Assembly: GCA_022701845.1 (NCBI GenBank)
Contig: JAKONS010000075.1
Location: 1 to 5,747, forward strand
Source: Burkholderiaceae bacterium
GTDB taxonomy: Bacteria > Pseudomonadota > Gammaproteobacteria > Burkholderiales > Burkholderiaceae
Length of the DNA: 5,747 bases
Direction: 5' to 3'
The position numbers and the translations under genes are program-made. Under the pieces are notes generated by a model. That model had not been told where the DNA came from and ran no database searches. It saw only the letters and a program-made list of their open reading frames with translations. Below are positions 1 through 5,747 of this stretch, in pieces. Numbering within the stretch: position 1 is the first letter of the stretch; the number at the start of each line of letters is the position of its first letter.

Positions 1-17
1 CTATTGACGATCACTCT

Positions 18-23
18 GGGAGA
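18..23 (+). promoter_or_regulatory. Ribosome binding site of the BI-1 family gene
   Basis: The purine run GGGAGA lies six bases before a GTG codon at position 30. It supports GTG as the true start, and no in-frame ATG gives a better N-terminus before the first membrane helix. The 29 bases before the gene are too short to show a promoter; a TTGACG at 4-9 sits too close to the start to act as its -35 element. Confidence 0.6.
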
Positions 24-29
24 AACACC

Positions 30-737
30 GTGAGCGAACCCCTACAGACCTTCAACAACGGCAGCGCCGCCAACGGCTGGGCCGTCGCCGAGCGCGACCA
101 GCGCCAGCGCGTCATGCGCAATACCTATTGGCTGCTGGCACTCAGCATGCTGCCCACCATCCTTGGCGCCTGGATCGGCGTGCAGACCGGCATCACCCGC
201 GCGCTGAGCGGCGGTCTGGGCCTGGTCGTGTTCCTGGGTGGCGCCTTCGCCTTCATGTACGCGATCCAGAAGACGAAGAACTCCGCCGCCGGCGTGCCGG
301 TGCTGCTGGCTTTCACTTTCTTCATGGGCATCATGCTGTCGCGCATGATCGCGATGGTGCTGGGCTTCTCCAACGGCGCCTCGCTGGTGATGACCGCCTT
401 CGCCGGCACCGCCGGCGTGTTCGTCGCCATGGCCACCCTGGCCAGCGTCATCAAACGCGACCTGTCGGGCATGGGCAAGTTCCTGTTCGTCGGCGTGATC
501 GTGCTGCTGATCGCGTCGGTGATCGCCATGTTCGTGCCGTCCACCGCGGCCATGCTGGCCATCTCGGTGGCCTCGATCGCGATCTTCAGCGCCTACATGC
601 TGTACGACCTGAAGCAGATCCTCGACGGCGGCGAGACCAACTACATCTCGGCCACCCTGGCGCTGTACCTGGACCTGTTCAACGTGTTCCAGAGCCTGCT
701 GGCGCTGCTGGGCATCGTCGGCGGCGAACGCGACTGA
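30..737 (+). CDS. Bax inhibitor-1/YccA family integral membrane protein
   Basis: This 235-residue protein belongs to the BI-1 (TMBIM/YccA/YbhL) family of inner-membrane proteins. After a polar N-terminal tail of about 31 residues there are seven hydrophobic segments, at roughly 32-52, 62-80, 88-112, 117-138, 150-169, 173-195 and 205-230. The family signatures near the C-terminus are present: YDLKQIL (192-198) and LYLDLFNVFQSLL (212-224). Asp193 and Asp215 lie where the family carries its paired aspartates, which act as a pH-dependent calcium-leak sensor in Bacillus YetJ. E. coli YccA is a substrate and modulator of the FtsH protease and needs its cytosolic tail for degradation; the tail here is compatible with that, but the role is inferred. 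Length is normal for the family. The start is GTG with a good ribosome binding site. A strong terminator follows 23 bases after the stop, so the gene ends its transcription unit. Confidence 0.93.
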   Translation: MSEPLQTFNNGSAANGWAVAERDQRQRVMRNTYWLLALSMLPTILGAWIGVQTGITRALSGGLGLVVFLGGAFAFMYAIQKTKNSAAGVPVLLAFTFFMGIMLSRMIAMVLGFSNGASLVMTAFAGTAGVFVAMATLASVIKRDLSGMGKFLFVGVIVLLIASVIAMFVPSTAAMLAISVASIAIFSAYMLYDLKQILDGGETNYISATLALYLDLFNVFQSLLALLGIVGGERD

Positions 738-760
738 CCGGCTCCCGCCGTTCACCTTCG

Positions 761-784
761 AAAAGGCCCCGCGGGGCCTTTTTT
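761..784 (+). terminator. Rho-independent terminator after the BI-1 gene
   Basis: A perfect inverted repeat (AAAAGGCCCC, two central bases GC, GGGGCCTTTT) runs straight into six consecutive T residues at 779-784. The physical hairpin would be a GC-rich stem with a CGCG tetraloop, flanked by A:U pairs. It lies 23 bases past the stop codon of the BI-1 gene. The A run on its left side means it could also work weakly on the opposite strand, but no reverse-strand gene ends here. Confidence 0.93.
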
Positions 785-807
785 CATGGGGGGCCGCTTC
801 GGTGGGG

Positions 808-836
808 TTCAAGTTTCCGCTGCGGCTGCCGATAAT
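808..836 (+). promoter_or_regulatory. Putative sigma-70 promoter of the lipoprotein gene
   Basis: GATAAT at 831-836 matches the -10 consensus at five of six positions. It is preceded, with an ideal 17-base spacer, by TTCAAG at 808-813, which matches the -35 consensus at only three of six. Transcription would begin near 842 and leave a leader of about 25 bases before the ATG at 867. The position just after the upstream terminator, in locally AT-richer DNA, fits a promoter. It is a prediction by eye. Confidence 0.4.
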
Positions 837-866
837 TCCGGGAACCCACCCACCCCGATTCCCTCC

Positions 867-1244
867 ATGCCGCTCCGCCTCCTCGGTCTTCCGCTTCTGG
901 TCCTGCTGCTGGCCGGATGCGACATTCCCGGCCTGGAGCCCGACCCCCGCATCGCCCAGCGCGAGGCCGATGCCAAGGCCACCGGCAGCGCCTGCCGCTA
1001 CAGCCTGCGCGGCATCGAGGACTGCTATTCGCTGAATCCCAAGGCCAGCAAATCGCAGGTGTTCGCCGGCTGGAAGGAAATGGACCAGTACATGCGCGAC
1101 AACAAGATCGCGGGCCAGCCGTCCACCATCGTGCAGGCCGCGCCGGCTGCCGCCCCGGTCGAGGCCGAGGCGAGCCTCGACAAGGACACCGAGAAGGTCG
1201 TCACCAGCCGGCCCAAGAACAAGGCGAAGGCCGCTCCGCTGTAG
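867..1244 (+). CDS. Small putative lipoprotein of unknown function
   Basis: The 125-residue product starts with a lipoprotein signal peptide: Arg4, a leucine-rich core (residues 5-15) and the lipobox L-A-G-C with the acylated cysteine at position 18. The ATG at 867 is chosen because it places this signal peptide at the N-terminus; the frame is open upstream, but that would add 27 unrelated residues. No clear Shine-Dalgarno sequence precedes it. Asp19 follows the lipidated cysteine, the residue that in E. coli favours retention in the inner membrane; whether this holds here is unknown. The mature part has a compact central region (about 25-82) with two cysteines, Cys43 and Cys53, that could form a disulfide, and the aromatic, charged stretch GWKEMDQYM (68-76). 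A low-complexity Ala/Pro/Glu region and a lysine-rich end (KNKAKAAPL) follow. I do not recognise a characterised family. The gene converges on rlmD with only 17 bases between the stop codons. Confidence 0.8.
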   Translation: MPLRLLGLPLLVLLLAGCDIPGLEPDPRIAQREADAKATGSACRYSLRGIEDCYSLNPKASKSQVFAGWKEMDQYMRDNKIAGQPSTIVQAAPAAAPVEAEASLDKDTEKVVTSRPKNKAKAAPL

Positions 1245-1261
1245 AGCCGGCCGGCAGTCCG

Positions 1262-2836
1262 CTACAAGCCGACGTAGTCGAACACCGCGATGCTTTCCAC
1301 ATGGGCGGTGTGCGGGAACATGTTCACCGCCCCGGCCGCGCTGCACCGGTATCCGCCCAGGTGCACCAGCAGCCCGGCGTCGCGCGCCAGGGTGGCCGGG
1401 TTGCAGCTCACATAGACGATGCGTTTCGGCGGCGACCAGCCGACCAGCGCCTCCGCCGGCACCGGCTGGTTGGTGTTCTTGGTGTCCTCGCCCGCCTCGG
1501 CTTCGCCGGTGCCCACCGGCTCCAGCCCGGCCTGCTGACGGCACAGATCGGCCAGCGCACGCGTCAGCGCGAACGCGCCCTCGCGCGGTGGATCCACCAA
1601 CCATTTGTCGGCTGCGCCGTCCTTCAGCAGCAAGGCCGGTGTCATCGCGAACAGGTTGCGCGCCATGAAATCGGTGGGCGCCAGCGGCTTCGCTGGCCCG
1701 GTGGCCTGGTGGCGCCGGTAGTTGGCCTGGGCGCGCGCCACCAAGGTGTCGCTGCCCTCGATGCCGCGCACCGTGCGCGCCTGCGTGGCCAGCGGCAAGG
1801 TGAAATTGCCCAGTCCGCAGAACCAGTCGATCACCCGCTCGTCGGCGCCCACGTCGAGCAGGCGCAGGGCGCGGCTCACCAGCACCCGGTTGATATGCGG
1901 GTTGACCTGGGTGAAGTCGGTCGGCTTGAACGGCATCTCGATGCCGAATTCCGGCAGGGCATAGGACAGCTGCGGCGCACCGTCCGGATCCAGCAGGTGC
2001 ACCGTCTCCGGTCCCTTGGGCTGCAGCCACCACTGCACGCCGGCATCGGCGTGGTCGGCGGCGAACGCACGCAGCCGGGCGAGGTCGGCGTCCGACAGCG
2101 GCTCCAGGTGGCGCAGCACCAGCGCGGTCACCGCGTCGCCGCAGGCCAGTTCGATCTGCGGGCAGGTGGCGCGGGCGTCCATCGAGCCGATCAGCGCGCG
2201 CAGCGGCATCAGCAGCGCCTCGACATGGCGCGGCAGCACCGGGCACACCTGCATGTCGGCGATGTAGCGACTCTTGCGCTCGTGGAAACCGACCAGCACC
2301 GTGTTCTTCTTCATCACATGCCGCACCGACAGGCGGGCGCGCCAGCGGTAGCCCCAGGCCGGGCCTTCGATCGGGCGCAGCAGCATGTCGGGGCGGGTCT
2401 TGCCCAGGTGCCACAGGTTGTCCTCGAGCACCCGTTGCTTCACCGCCACCTGGGCGCCGGTGTGCAGATGCTGCATCTTGCAGCCGCCGCAGGCGCCGGT
2501 GTGCAAGCCGAAGTGCGGGCAGCCCGGGCGCACCCGCTGCGACGATTCGCGGTGTACCGCCACCAGGCTGGCCGCTTCCCAGTTGTTCTTCTTGCGGTGC
2601 ACGTTGGCGGTCACCCATTCGCCCGGCAGCGCGCCTTCGATGAAGACCACCTTGCCGTCGGGCCGGCGGGCCACGCCCTGGGCTTCCAGGTCGAGCGATT
2701 CGACATGCAGCGCGCCGGGAAAGAGCGCCGCCACCGGGTCGGCCGGCCGGTCGGCCGCCAGCGGGGTGTGCGGATCGGTGGGAGCGCCGCCGGTCGCCGG
2801 CGCCGCGTCGTTCATGCGGGAGATGTCGTCTGTCAT
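1262..2836 (-). CDS. rlmD: 23S rRNA (uracil-1939-C5)-methyltransferase RlmD
   Basis: RlmD (RumA) uses S-adenosylmethionine to make 5-methyluridine at position 1939 of 23S rRNA. The 524-residue protein has a TRAM-type RNA-binding domain (about 42-100), an Fe-S cluster region with Cys106, Cys116, Cys119 and probably Cys198, a central RNA-recognition domain and a C-terminal Rossmann methyltransferase domain. Visible motifs are FTQVNPHIN (308-316), the SAM-binding [14 protein letters not shown] (337-350), VDPPREG (414-420), [12 protein letters not shown] (475-486) with the predicted nucleophile Cys478, and HVES (512-515) with the probable base Glu514. E. coli RlmD has 433 residues; the extra length comes from a variable N-terminal extension of about 40 residues, a longer cysteine loop and an acidic insertion around 436-468. 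RlmC is a paralogue, but the TRAM domain and overall match favour RlmD. The start is the ATG at 2836; no strong Shine-Dalgarno precedes it, and Met8 is an alternative. It follows the SDR gene by 30 bases, so the two are probably co-transcribed. Confidence 0.93.
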   Translation of the reverse strand: MTDDISRMNDAAPATGGAPTDPHTPLAADRPADPVAALFPGALHVESLDLEAQGVARRPDGKVVFIEGALPGEWVTANVHRKKNNWEAASLVAVHRESSQRVRPGCPHFGLHTGACGGCKMQHLHTGAQVAVKQRVLEDNLWHLGKTRPDMLLRPIEGPAWGYRWRARLSVRHVMKKNTVLVGFHERKSRYIADMQVCPVLPRHVEALLMPLRALIGSMDARATCPQIELACGDAVTALVLRHLEPLSDADLARLRAFAADHADAGVQWWLQPKGPETVHLLDPDGAPQLSYALPEFGIEMPFKPTDFTQVNPHINRVLVSRALRLLDVGADERVIDWFCGLGNFTLPLATQARTVRGIEGSDTLVARAQANYRRHQATGPAKPLAPTDFMARNLFAMTPALLLKDGAADKWLVDPPREGAFALTRALADLCRQQAGLEPVGTGEAEAGEDTKNTNQPVPAEALVGWSPPKRIVYVSCNPATLARDAGLLVHLGGYRCSAAGAVNMFPHTAHVESIAVFDYVGL

Positions 2837-2866
2837 GGCCGCGATTGTCTCAGCGCGGCGGCTCGC

Positions 2867-3787
2867 TCAGGCCAGGCCCTGCTCCACCGTCGGGTAGCGC
2901 AGCACCAGCCGCAGTTCGGTCTTCAGGCGCCGGTTGTCGAGCTGCCGCGATTCCGAGAGAAAACTCAGCTGCATCGGCGACAGCATCGCCGCGGCGGTGG
3001 CGCGATCGACACGCGGCGGCAGCGGCAGGCCATAGAGGCGCGCGGCCAGGTCGAAGTAGTCGCCCATCTTCAGCCGGGTGTCGTCGCTCGCGTGGTAGAC
3101 GCGCTGCGGCCGGCCGCGCCACAGTGCCGCCAGGCAGGCCCGGGCCAGGTCGTCGGCATGGACATGGCTGGTGAACACGTCGTCCTGCGGTCGCAGCACC
3201 GGCGTGCCCCGCTCCAGCCGGGCACGCGGCGTGCCGCCTTCGCGGTCGGGTGCGTAGATGCCCGGGATGCGCAGGATCGACACCGGCGTGCCGCCCTGCC
3301 CCCAGTCGCGCACCGCCCGCTCGGCCGCCACCCGGCGCCGCCCGCGTGGGGTGGCGGGGCGCGGGCGGCGCGATTCGTCGATCAGCGCGCCGCCGCAGTC
3401 GCCGTAGACGCCGGTGGTGGAGCCATACACCAGCGACAGCGGCCGCACGCCGCGCGCCAGGCTGCGCAGCAGTGCCACAGTGCGCGGATCGCCCTCGCCC
3501 TGGCTCGGCGGCGGCGCCAGCACCAGCACCCGGGTCGCCAGCCCGGCCAGGCGACGCAGCGAGGCCGCATCGTCCAGGTCGCCGAGCAGCGGCACGATGC
3601 CGCGGGCACGCAGCGCACCCAGCCGTTCGGGCGAGGAAGTCAGCGCCAACAGCCCGACGCCGCGTGTGGCCATGCCCGCCGCGCGCAGGCCGACGTCGCC
3701 GCAGCCGACGATCAGCAGGCGGCTGCGCCGGAAACGTGCCGGCAGGGCACGGGGACGCCCGAATGTGGAGTAATGGATTGCAGGCAA
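2867..3787 (-). CDS. Atypical extended SDR-family (YeeZ-like) NAD(P)-binding protein
   Basis: This is a predicted NAD(P)-dependent epimerase/reductase-like protein of the short-chain dehydrogenase superfamily, resembling E. coli YeeZ; its substrate is unknown. With a TTG start at 3787 it has 306 residues. The Rossmann dinucleotide motif LLIVGCGDVG is at 24-33 (Gly28, Gly30, Gly33), followed by LLGDLDD (67-73), the strand-end motif YGSTTGVYG (121-129), LRIPGIYAPDR (172-182) and HADDLARA (210-217). The catalytic Tyr-x-x-x-Lys pair of classical SDRs is not evident: the segment after YGSTTGVYG reads RGRRRVAAERAV (149-160), with arginines in that place. That is consistent with atypical SDRs. The start is uncertain. 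No in-frame ATG or GTG lies just before the Rossmann fold, and upstream ATGs would push the gene into the divergent reductase gene, so TTG at 3787 (or CTG at 3745) is the best guess. It probably shares a transcript with rlmD. Confidence 0.82.
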   Translation of the reverse strand: MPAIHYSTFGRPRALPARFRRSRLLIVGCGDVGLRAAGMATRGVGLLALTSSPERLGALRARGIVPLLGDLDDAASLRRLAGLATRVLVLAPPPSQGEGDPRTVALLRSLARGVRPLSLVYGSTTGVYGDCGGALIDESRRPRPATPRGRRRVAAERAVRDWGQGGTPVSILRIPGIYAPDREGGTPRARLERGTPVLRPQDDVFTSHVHADDLARACLAALWRGRPQRVYHASDDTRLKMGDYFDLAARLYGLPLPPRVDRATAAAMLSPMQLSFLSESRQLDNRRLKTELRLVLRYPTVEQGLA

Positions 3788-3845
3788 AATCGAGAGTTCG
3801 ACCCGAACACGCGGGGCACTTGACCAGCCCCGAGGATAACCAGCG
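3788..3845. promoter_or_regulatory. Divergent intergenic region between SDR and reductase genes
   Basis: These 58 bases separate two genes transcribed away from each other, so promoters for both should lie in or near them. I see no convincing pair of sigma-70 hexamers on either strand; CAAAAT at 3785-3790 is the closest -10-like element for the forward gene and has no good -35 partner. GAGG at 3832-3835, ten bases before the ATG at 3846, is a reasonable ribosome binding site for the reductase. No operator-like palindrome stands out. Confidence 0.35.
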
Positions 3846-4886
3846 ATGAGCCTCACTGTCTCCGTGCTGCCCAGCGGCCGCACCTTCAACCTGCAGGACG
3901 ACGAGACCATCCTCGCGGCCGCCATCCGCCAGGGCATCGGCCTGCCCTACGGCTGCAAGGACGGCGCCTGCGGCTCCTGCAAGTGCAAGAAGTTGCAGGG
4001 CGACGTGACCCTGTCCGACTACCAGCCCAAGGCCCTGAGCGCCGACGAGCAGGCGGCCGGCTTCATCCTCACCTGCCGCGCCACCGCCCACACCGACGTG
4101 GTGCTGGAGTCGCGCAATGTCACCGACGAGAGCGCCTTTCCGGTGCGCAAGATGCCGTCGCGGGTGTCGCTGCTGGAGAAGAAATCCGCCGACGTGATGC
4201 TGGTGCGCCTGCAGCTGCCGGCCACCGAGCCGCTGCGCTACCACGCCGGCCAGTACCTCGAATTCATCCTGCGCGACGGCAGCCGCCGCGCCTATTCGAT
4301 GGCCACCGCGCCGCACACCCAGCAGGACACCGGCCCGAGCGTCGAACTGCACATCCGCCACATGCCCGGCGGCAAGTTCACCGACCAGGTCTTCGGCACC
4401 CTGAAGGAGCGCGACATCCTGCGCTGCGAAGGCCCGTTCGGCAGCTTCTACCTGCGCGAGGACTCCACCAAGCCGATCGTGATGCTGGCCTCGGGCACCG
4501 GCTTCGCGCCGATCAAGGCGCTGATCGAGCAGCTGCGCTTCAAGGCCAGCGACCGCCCGGTCACCCTGTACTGGGGCGGCCGCCGCCCGAGCGACCTCTA
4601 CCTGCACGACTGGGTGGTGCAGCAGGCCGCCGAGATGCCCAACCTGCGCTATCTGCCGGTGGTCTCCAACGCCCTGCCGGAAGACGACTGGACCGGCCGC
4701 ACCGGCTTCGTGCACCAGGCGGTGCTCGACGATTTCGCCGACCTGTCGGGCCACCAGGTGTATGCCTGCGGCGCGCCGATCGTGGTGGACTCGGCGCAGC
4801 GGGCCTATGTGGCCGAGCGCGGCCTGCCGGCAGAAGAGTTCTACGCAGACGCCTTCACCAGCGAGGCCGACAAACACGCGGCCTGA
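3846..4886 (+). CDS. 2Fe-2S ferredoxin/FAD/NAD(P)H reductase (CDP-6-deoxy-delta-3,4-glucoseen reductase-like)
   Basis: This 346-residue protein is a self-contained electron-transfer chain, moving electrons from NAD(P)H through FAD to a plant-type 2Fe-2S cluster. Residues 1-90 form the ferredoxin domain with cluster ligands Cys37, Cys42, Cys45 and Cys77. The FAD domain (about 100-205) has the flavin motif RAYSMA (148-153) and PGGKFTD (174-180). The NAD(P)-binding domain (about 208-335) has LASGTGFAPI (214-223), YACGAP (306-311) and a C-terminal aromatic at Phe337. The order ferredoxin-FAD-NAD matches AscD/RfbI, the E3 reductase of 3,6-dideoxyhexose synthesis, and also phenol or benzoate oxygenase reductases. 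No deoxysugar or oxygenase genes are in this window, so the physiological partner is unknown and the common database name should be treated as a family label. The ATG at 3846 has GAGG ten bases upstream. Length is normal and all cofactor residues are intact. Confidence 0.9.
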   Translation: MSLTVSVLPSGRTFNLQDDETILAAAIRQGIGLPYGCKDGACGSCKCKKLQGDVTLSDYQPKALSADEQAAGFILTCRATAHTDVVLESRNVTDESAFPVRKMPSRVSLLEKKSADVMLVRLQLPATEPLRYHAGQYLEFILRDGSRRAYSMATAPHTQQDTGPSVELHIRHMPGGKFTDQVFGTLKERDILRCEGPFGSFYLREDSTKPIVMLASGTGFAPIKALIEQLRFKASDRPVTLYWGGRRPSDLYLHDWVVQQAAEMPNLRYLPVVSNALPEDDWTGRTGFVHQAVLDDFADLSGHQVYACGAPIVVDSAQRAYVAERGLPAEEFYADAFTSEADKHAA

Positions 4887-4903
4887 GCCCGACGCACGCC
4901 GCA

Positions 4904-4927
4904 GCGGGCGGCCCCGACGACGCCCGC
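4904..4927 (+). other. GC-rich hairpin between the reductase and Bug genes
   Basis: GCGGGCG at 4904-4910 and CGCCCGC at 4921-4927 are perfect reverse complements separated by ten bases. A transcript could form a seven-pair all-GC stem here, 18 bases past the reductase stop codon. No T run follows (the next bases are A- and C-rich), so it is not a standard intrinsic terminator. It may protect the upstream mRNA 3' end, assist Rho-dependent termination, or be a chance product of high GC content. Confidence 0.4.
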
Positions 4928-4959
4928 CACCAGAACAAAGAAGACAACGCAGACCCATC

Positions 4960-4964
4960 GAGGA
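4960..4964 (+). promoter_or_regulatory. Ribosome binding site of the Bug-family gene
   Basis: GAGGA ends seven bases before the ATG at 4972. It supports that start, which also places a complete signal peptide at the N-terminus of the product. The run of A-rich sequence just upstream (4931-4950) would keep the translation start region unstructured. Confidence 0.6.
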
Positions 4965-4971
4965 TTCGAGC

Positions 4972-5747
4972 ATGCAACGCCGCCACCTGATTCTTTCCGC
5001 CAGCGCCGCCGGCGCCTCCGCGCTGATCGCGCCTACCCACGCCCTGGCCCAGTTGTCCGGCCGCCCGATCCGGCTGGTGGTGCCCTATGCCGCCGGCGGA
5101 CCGATCGACGCCACCGCCCGCATCCTGGCCGAACGGGTGCAGCACAGCCTGGGCCCGGTGATCATCGACAACAAGCCCGGCGCCGGCGGCAACATCGGCG
5201 CCGACGTCGTCGCCAAGGCCGCGCCCGACGGCTTGACCATCGGCATCGCCGCCACCGCCACCCATGCGGTCAACCCGTGGCTGTACAAGCGTATGCCCTA
5301 CGACGCGGCGAAGGATTTCGCCGGCGTCACCCAGATGGTGCGGGTGCCCAACGTGCTGGTGATGAACGCCGACACCGCCCAGCGCCTCGACATCCGCAGC
5401 GTGGCCGACCTGATCGCCTACGGCAAGCGCAACCCGGGCAAGCTGAACTACGGCAGCGGCGGCAACGGCAGCGCCGGCCACCTGGCCGGCGAGATGTTCA
5501 AGCAGATGGCGGGCATCTTCGCGGTGCACATCCCCTACAACGGCGGCAGCCCGGCGCAGCTGGCGCTGCTGTCGGGCCAGGTCGACTTCAATTTCGACAA
5601 CCTCGCCACCGCCGCGCCCAACATCCGCGCCGGCAAGCTCAAGGCGATCGCCGTCACCACCGCCCGCCGCTCGCCGCAGTTGCCCGACGTGCCGCCGGTG
5701 TCCGACACCCTGCGCGGCTTCGCCATCGACACCTGGTGGGGCCTGGT
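4972..5747 (+). CDS. Bug/TctC family tripartite tricarboxylate transporter substrate-binding protein (3' end cut by window)
   Basis: The open frame runs from ATG 4972 to the right edge, giving 258 residues without a stop; family members are usually about 320-330 residues, so roughly the last fifth is missing. The N-terminus is a signal peptide with Arg3-Arg4, a small-residue hydrophobic core and a likely cleavage after ALA (24-26). The twin arginines could mean Tat export, though Sec is also possible. The mature protein shows the hallmarks of Bug receptors: RLVVPYAAGGPIDATAR (34-50) with Asp46 in the ligand loop, NKPGAGGNIGAD (67-78), NYGSGGNGSAGHLAGEMF (159-176), the second ligand loop PYNGGSPA (188-195), VDFNFDN (204-210) and RAGKLKAIAVTTARR (219-233). 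Such proteins bind small, mostly carboxylated compounds in the periplasm and may feed a TctAB permease. No permease genes are visible, so this may be an orphan receptor, as is common in the family. The ligand cannot be predicted. It may be co-transcribed with the reductase 85 bases upstream. Confidence 0.93.
   Translation, partial: MQRRHLILSASAAGASALIAPTHALAQLSGRPIRLVVPYAAGGPIDATARILAERVQHSLGPVIIDNKPGAGGNIGADVVAKAAPDGLTIGIAATATHAVNPWLYKRMPYDAAKDFAGVTQMVRVPNVLVMNADTAQRLDIRSVADLIAYGKRNPGKLNYGSGGNGSAGHLAGEMFKQMAGIFAVHIPYNGGSPAQLALLSGQVDFNFDNLATAAPNIRAGKLKAIAVTTARRSPQLPDVPPVSDTLRGFAIDTWWGL

Noticed and set aside
4..9. TTGACG resembling a -35 promoter element before the BI-1 gene.
   Set aside because: A matching -10 element would fall on the start codon itself, and none is present; the true promoter is probably left of the window.
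1246..1255. Palindrome GCCGGCCGGC between the convergent lipoprotein and rlmD genes, considered as a bidirectional terminator.
   Set aside because: It has no room for a loop longer than a few bases and no T run on either side; such short GC palindromes are expected by chance in this DNA.
42..2618. A reverse open frame of 858 codons crossing the BI-1, lipoprotein and rlmD regions.
   Set aside because: Its composition is typical of a shifted-frame translation of GC-rich DNA. It reads across a strong terminator and overlaps three genes with clear family or signal motifs.
917..3823. A forward open frame of 968 codons running antisense to rlmD and the SDR gene.
   Set aside because: It is rich in Arg, His, Gln and Ala with no recognisable domain. 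It lies opposite two well-supported genes with full motifs and also runs through the lipoprotein gene. High GC content removes stop codons from such frames.
2850..4973. A reverse open frame of 707 codons opposite the reductase gene and in another frame of the SDR gene.
   Set aside because: No domain is recognisable, and it conflicts with the reductase, whose cofactor motifs are intact in the forward frame.
4855..5529. A reverse open frame of 224 codons opposite the Bug gene.
   Set aside because: It is His/Gly/Val-rich shadow sequence opposite a gene with a signal peptide and clear Bug motifs.
1..5747. Mobile elements, CRISPR arrays, tRNA genes, long direct repeats, toxin-antitoxin or defence genes.
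   Set aside because: None was found on reading both strands; all sizeable stretches are accounted for by ordinary genes and gaps shorter than 130 bases.

Overview
The window reads as ordinary core chromosome of a high-GC betaproteobacterium, most likely order Burkholderiales. This rests on the GC-rich third codon positions, a Bug/TctC-type periplasmic binding protein (a family greatly expanded in Bordetella, Cupriavidus and relatives), and an RlmD, SDR protein and ferredoxin-reductase of the kind found in these bacteria. Genus cannot be fixed from the sequence alone. No tRNA, rRNA, CRISPR, insertion sequence, prophage or integration scar was seen, and base composition looks uniform throughout.

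Layout from left to right. A forward gene (30-737, GTG start) encodes a seven-helix Bax inhibitor-1/YccA family membrane protein and ends at a strong intrinsic terminator (761-784). A separate forward unit, with a plausible sigma-70 promoter at 808-836, encodes a small lipoprotein of unknown function (867-1244). It converges tail to tail, 17 bases apart, with a reverse-strand pair: an atypical SDR-family NAD(P)-binding protein (2867-3787, probable TTG start) followed after 30 bases by rlmD, the 23S rRNA m5U1939 methyltransferase (1262-2836). Divergent from that pair, across about 58 bases, is a forward gene for a 2Fe-2S/FAD/NAD(P)H reductase usually labelled CDP-6-deoxy-delta-3,4-glucoseen reductase (3846-4886). 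After an 85-base gap holding a GC-rich hairpin comes a Bug/TctC solute-binding protein (4972 onward), cut by the right edge of the window.

The genes do not form one obvious pathway. RlmD modifies ribosomal RNA and carries its own Fe-S cluster. The reductase is an electron-transfer module with no visible partner. The BI-1 protein is a membrane homeostasis factor, and the Bug protein is a periplasmic receptor for a small, probably carboxylated, ligand. I found no convincing previously undescribed system. The points worth a second look are modest: the enlarged Fe-S loop and insertion in RlmD, the SDR protein without the usual Tyr-Lys pair or an ATG start, the probably misleading name of the reductase, and the uncharacterised lipoprotein.
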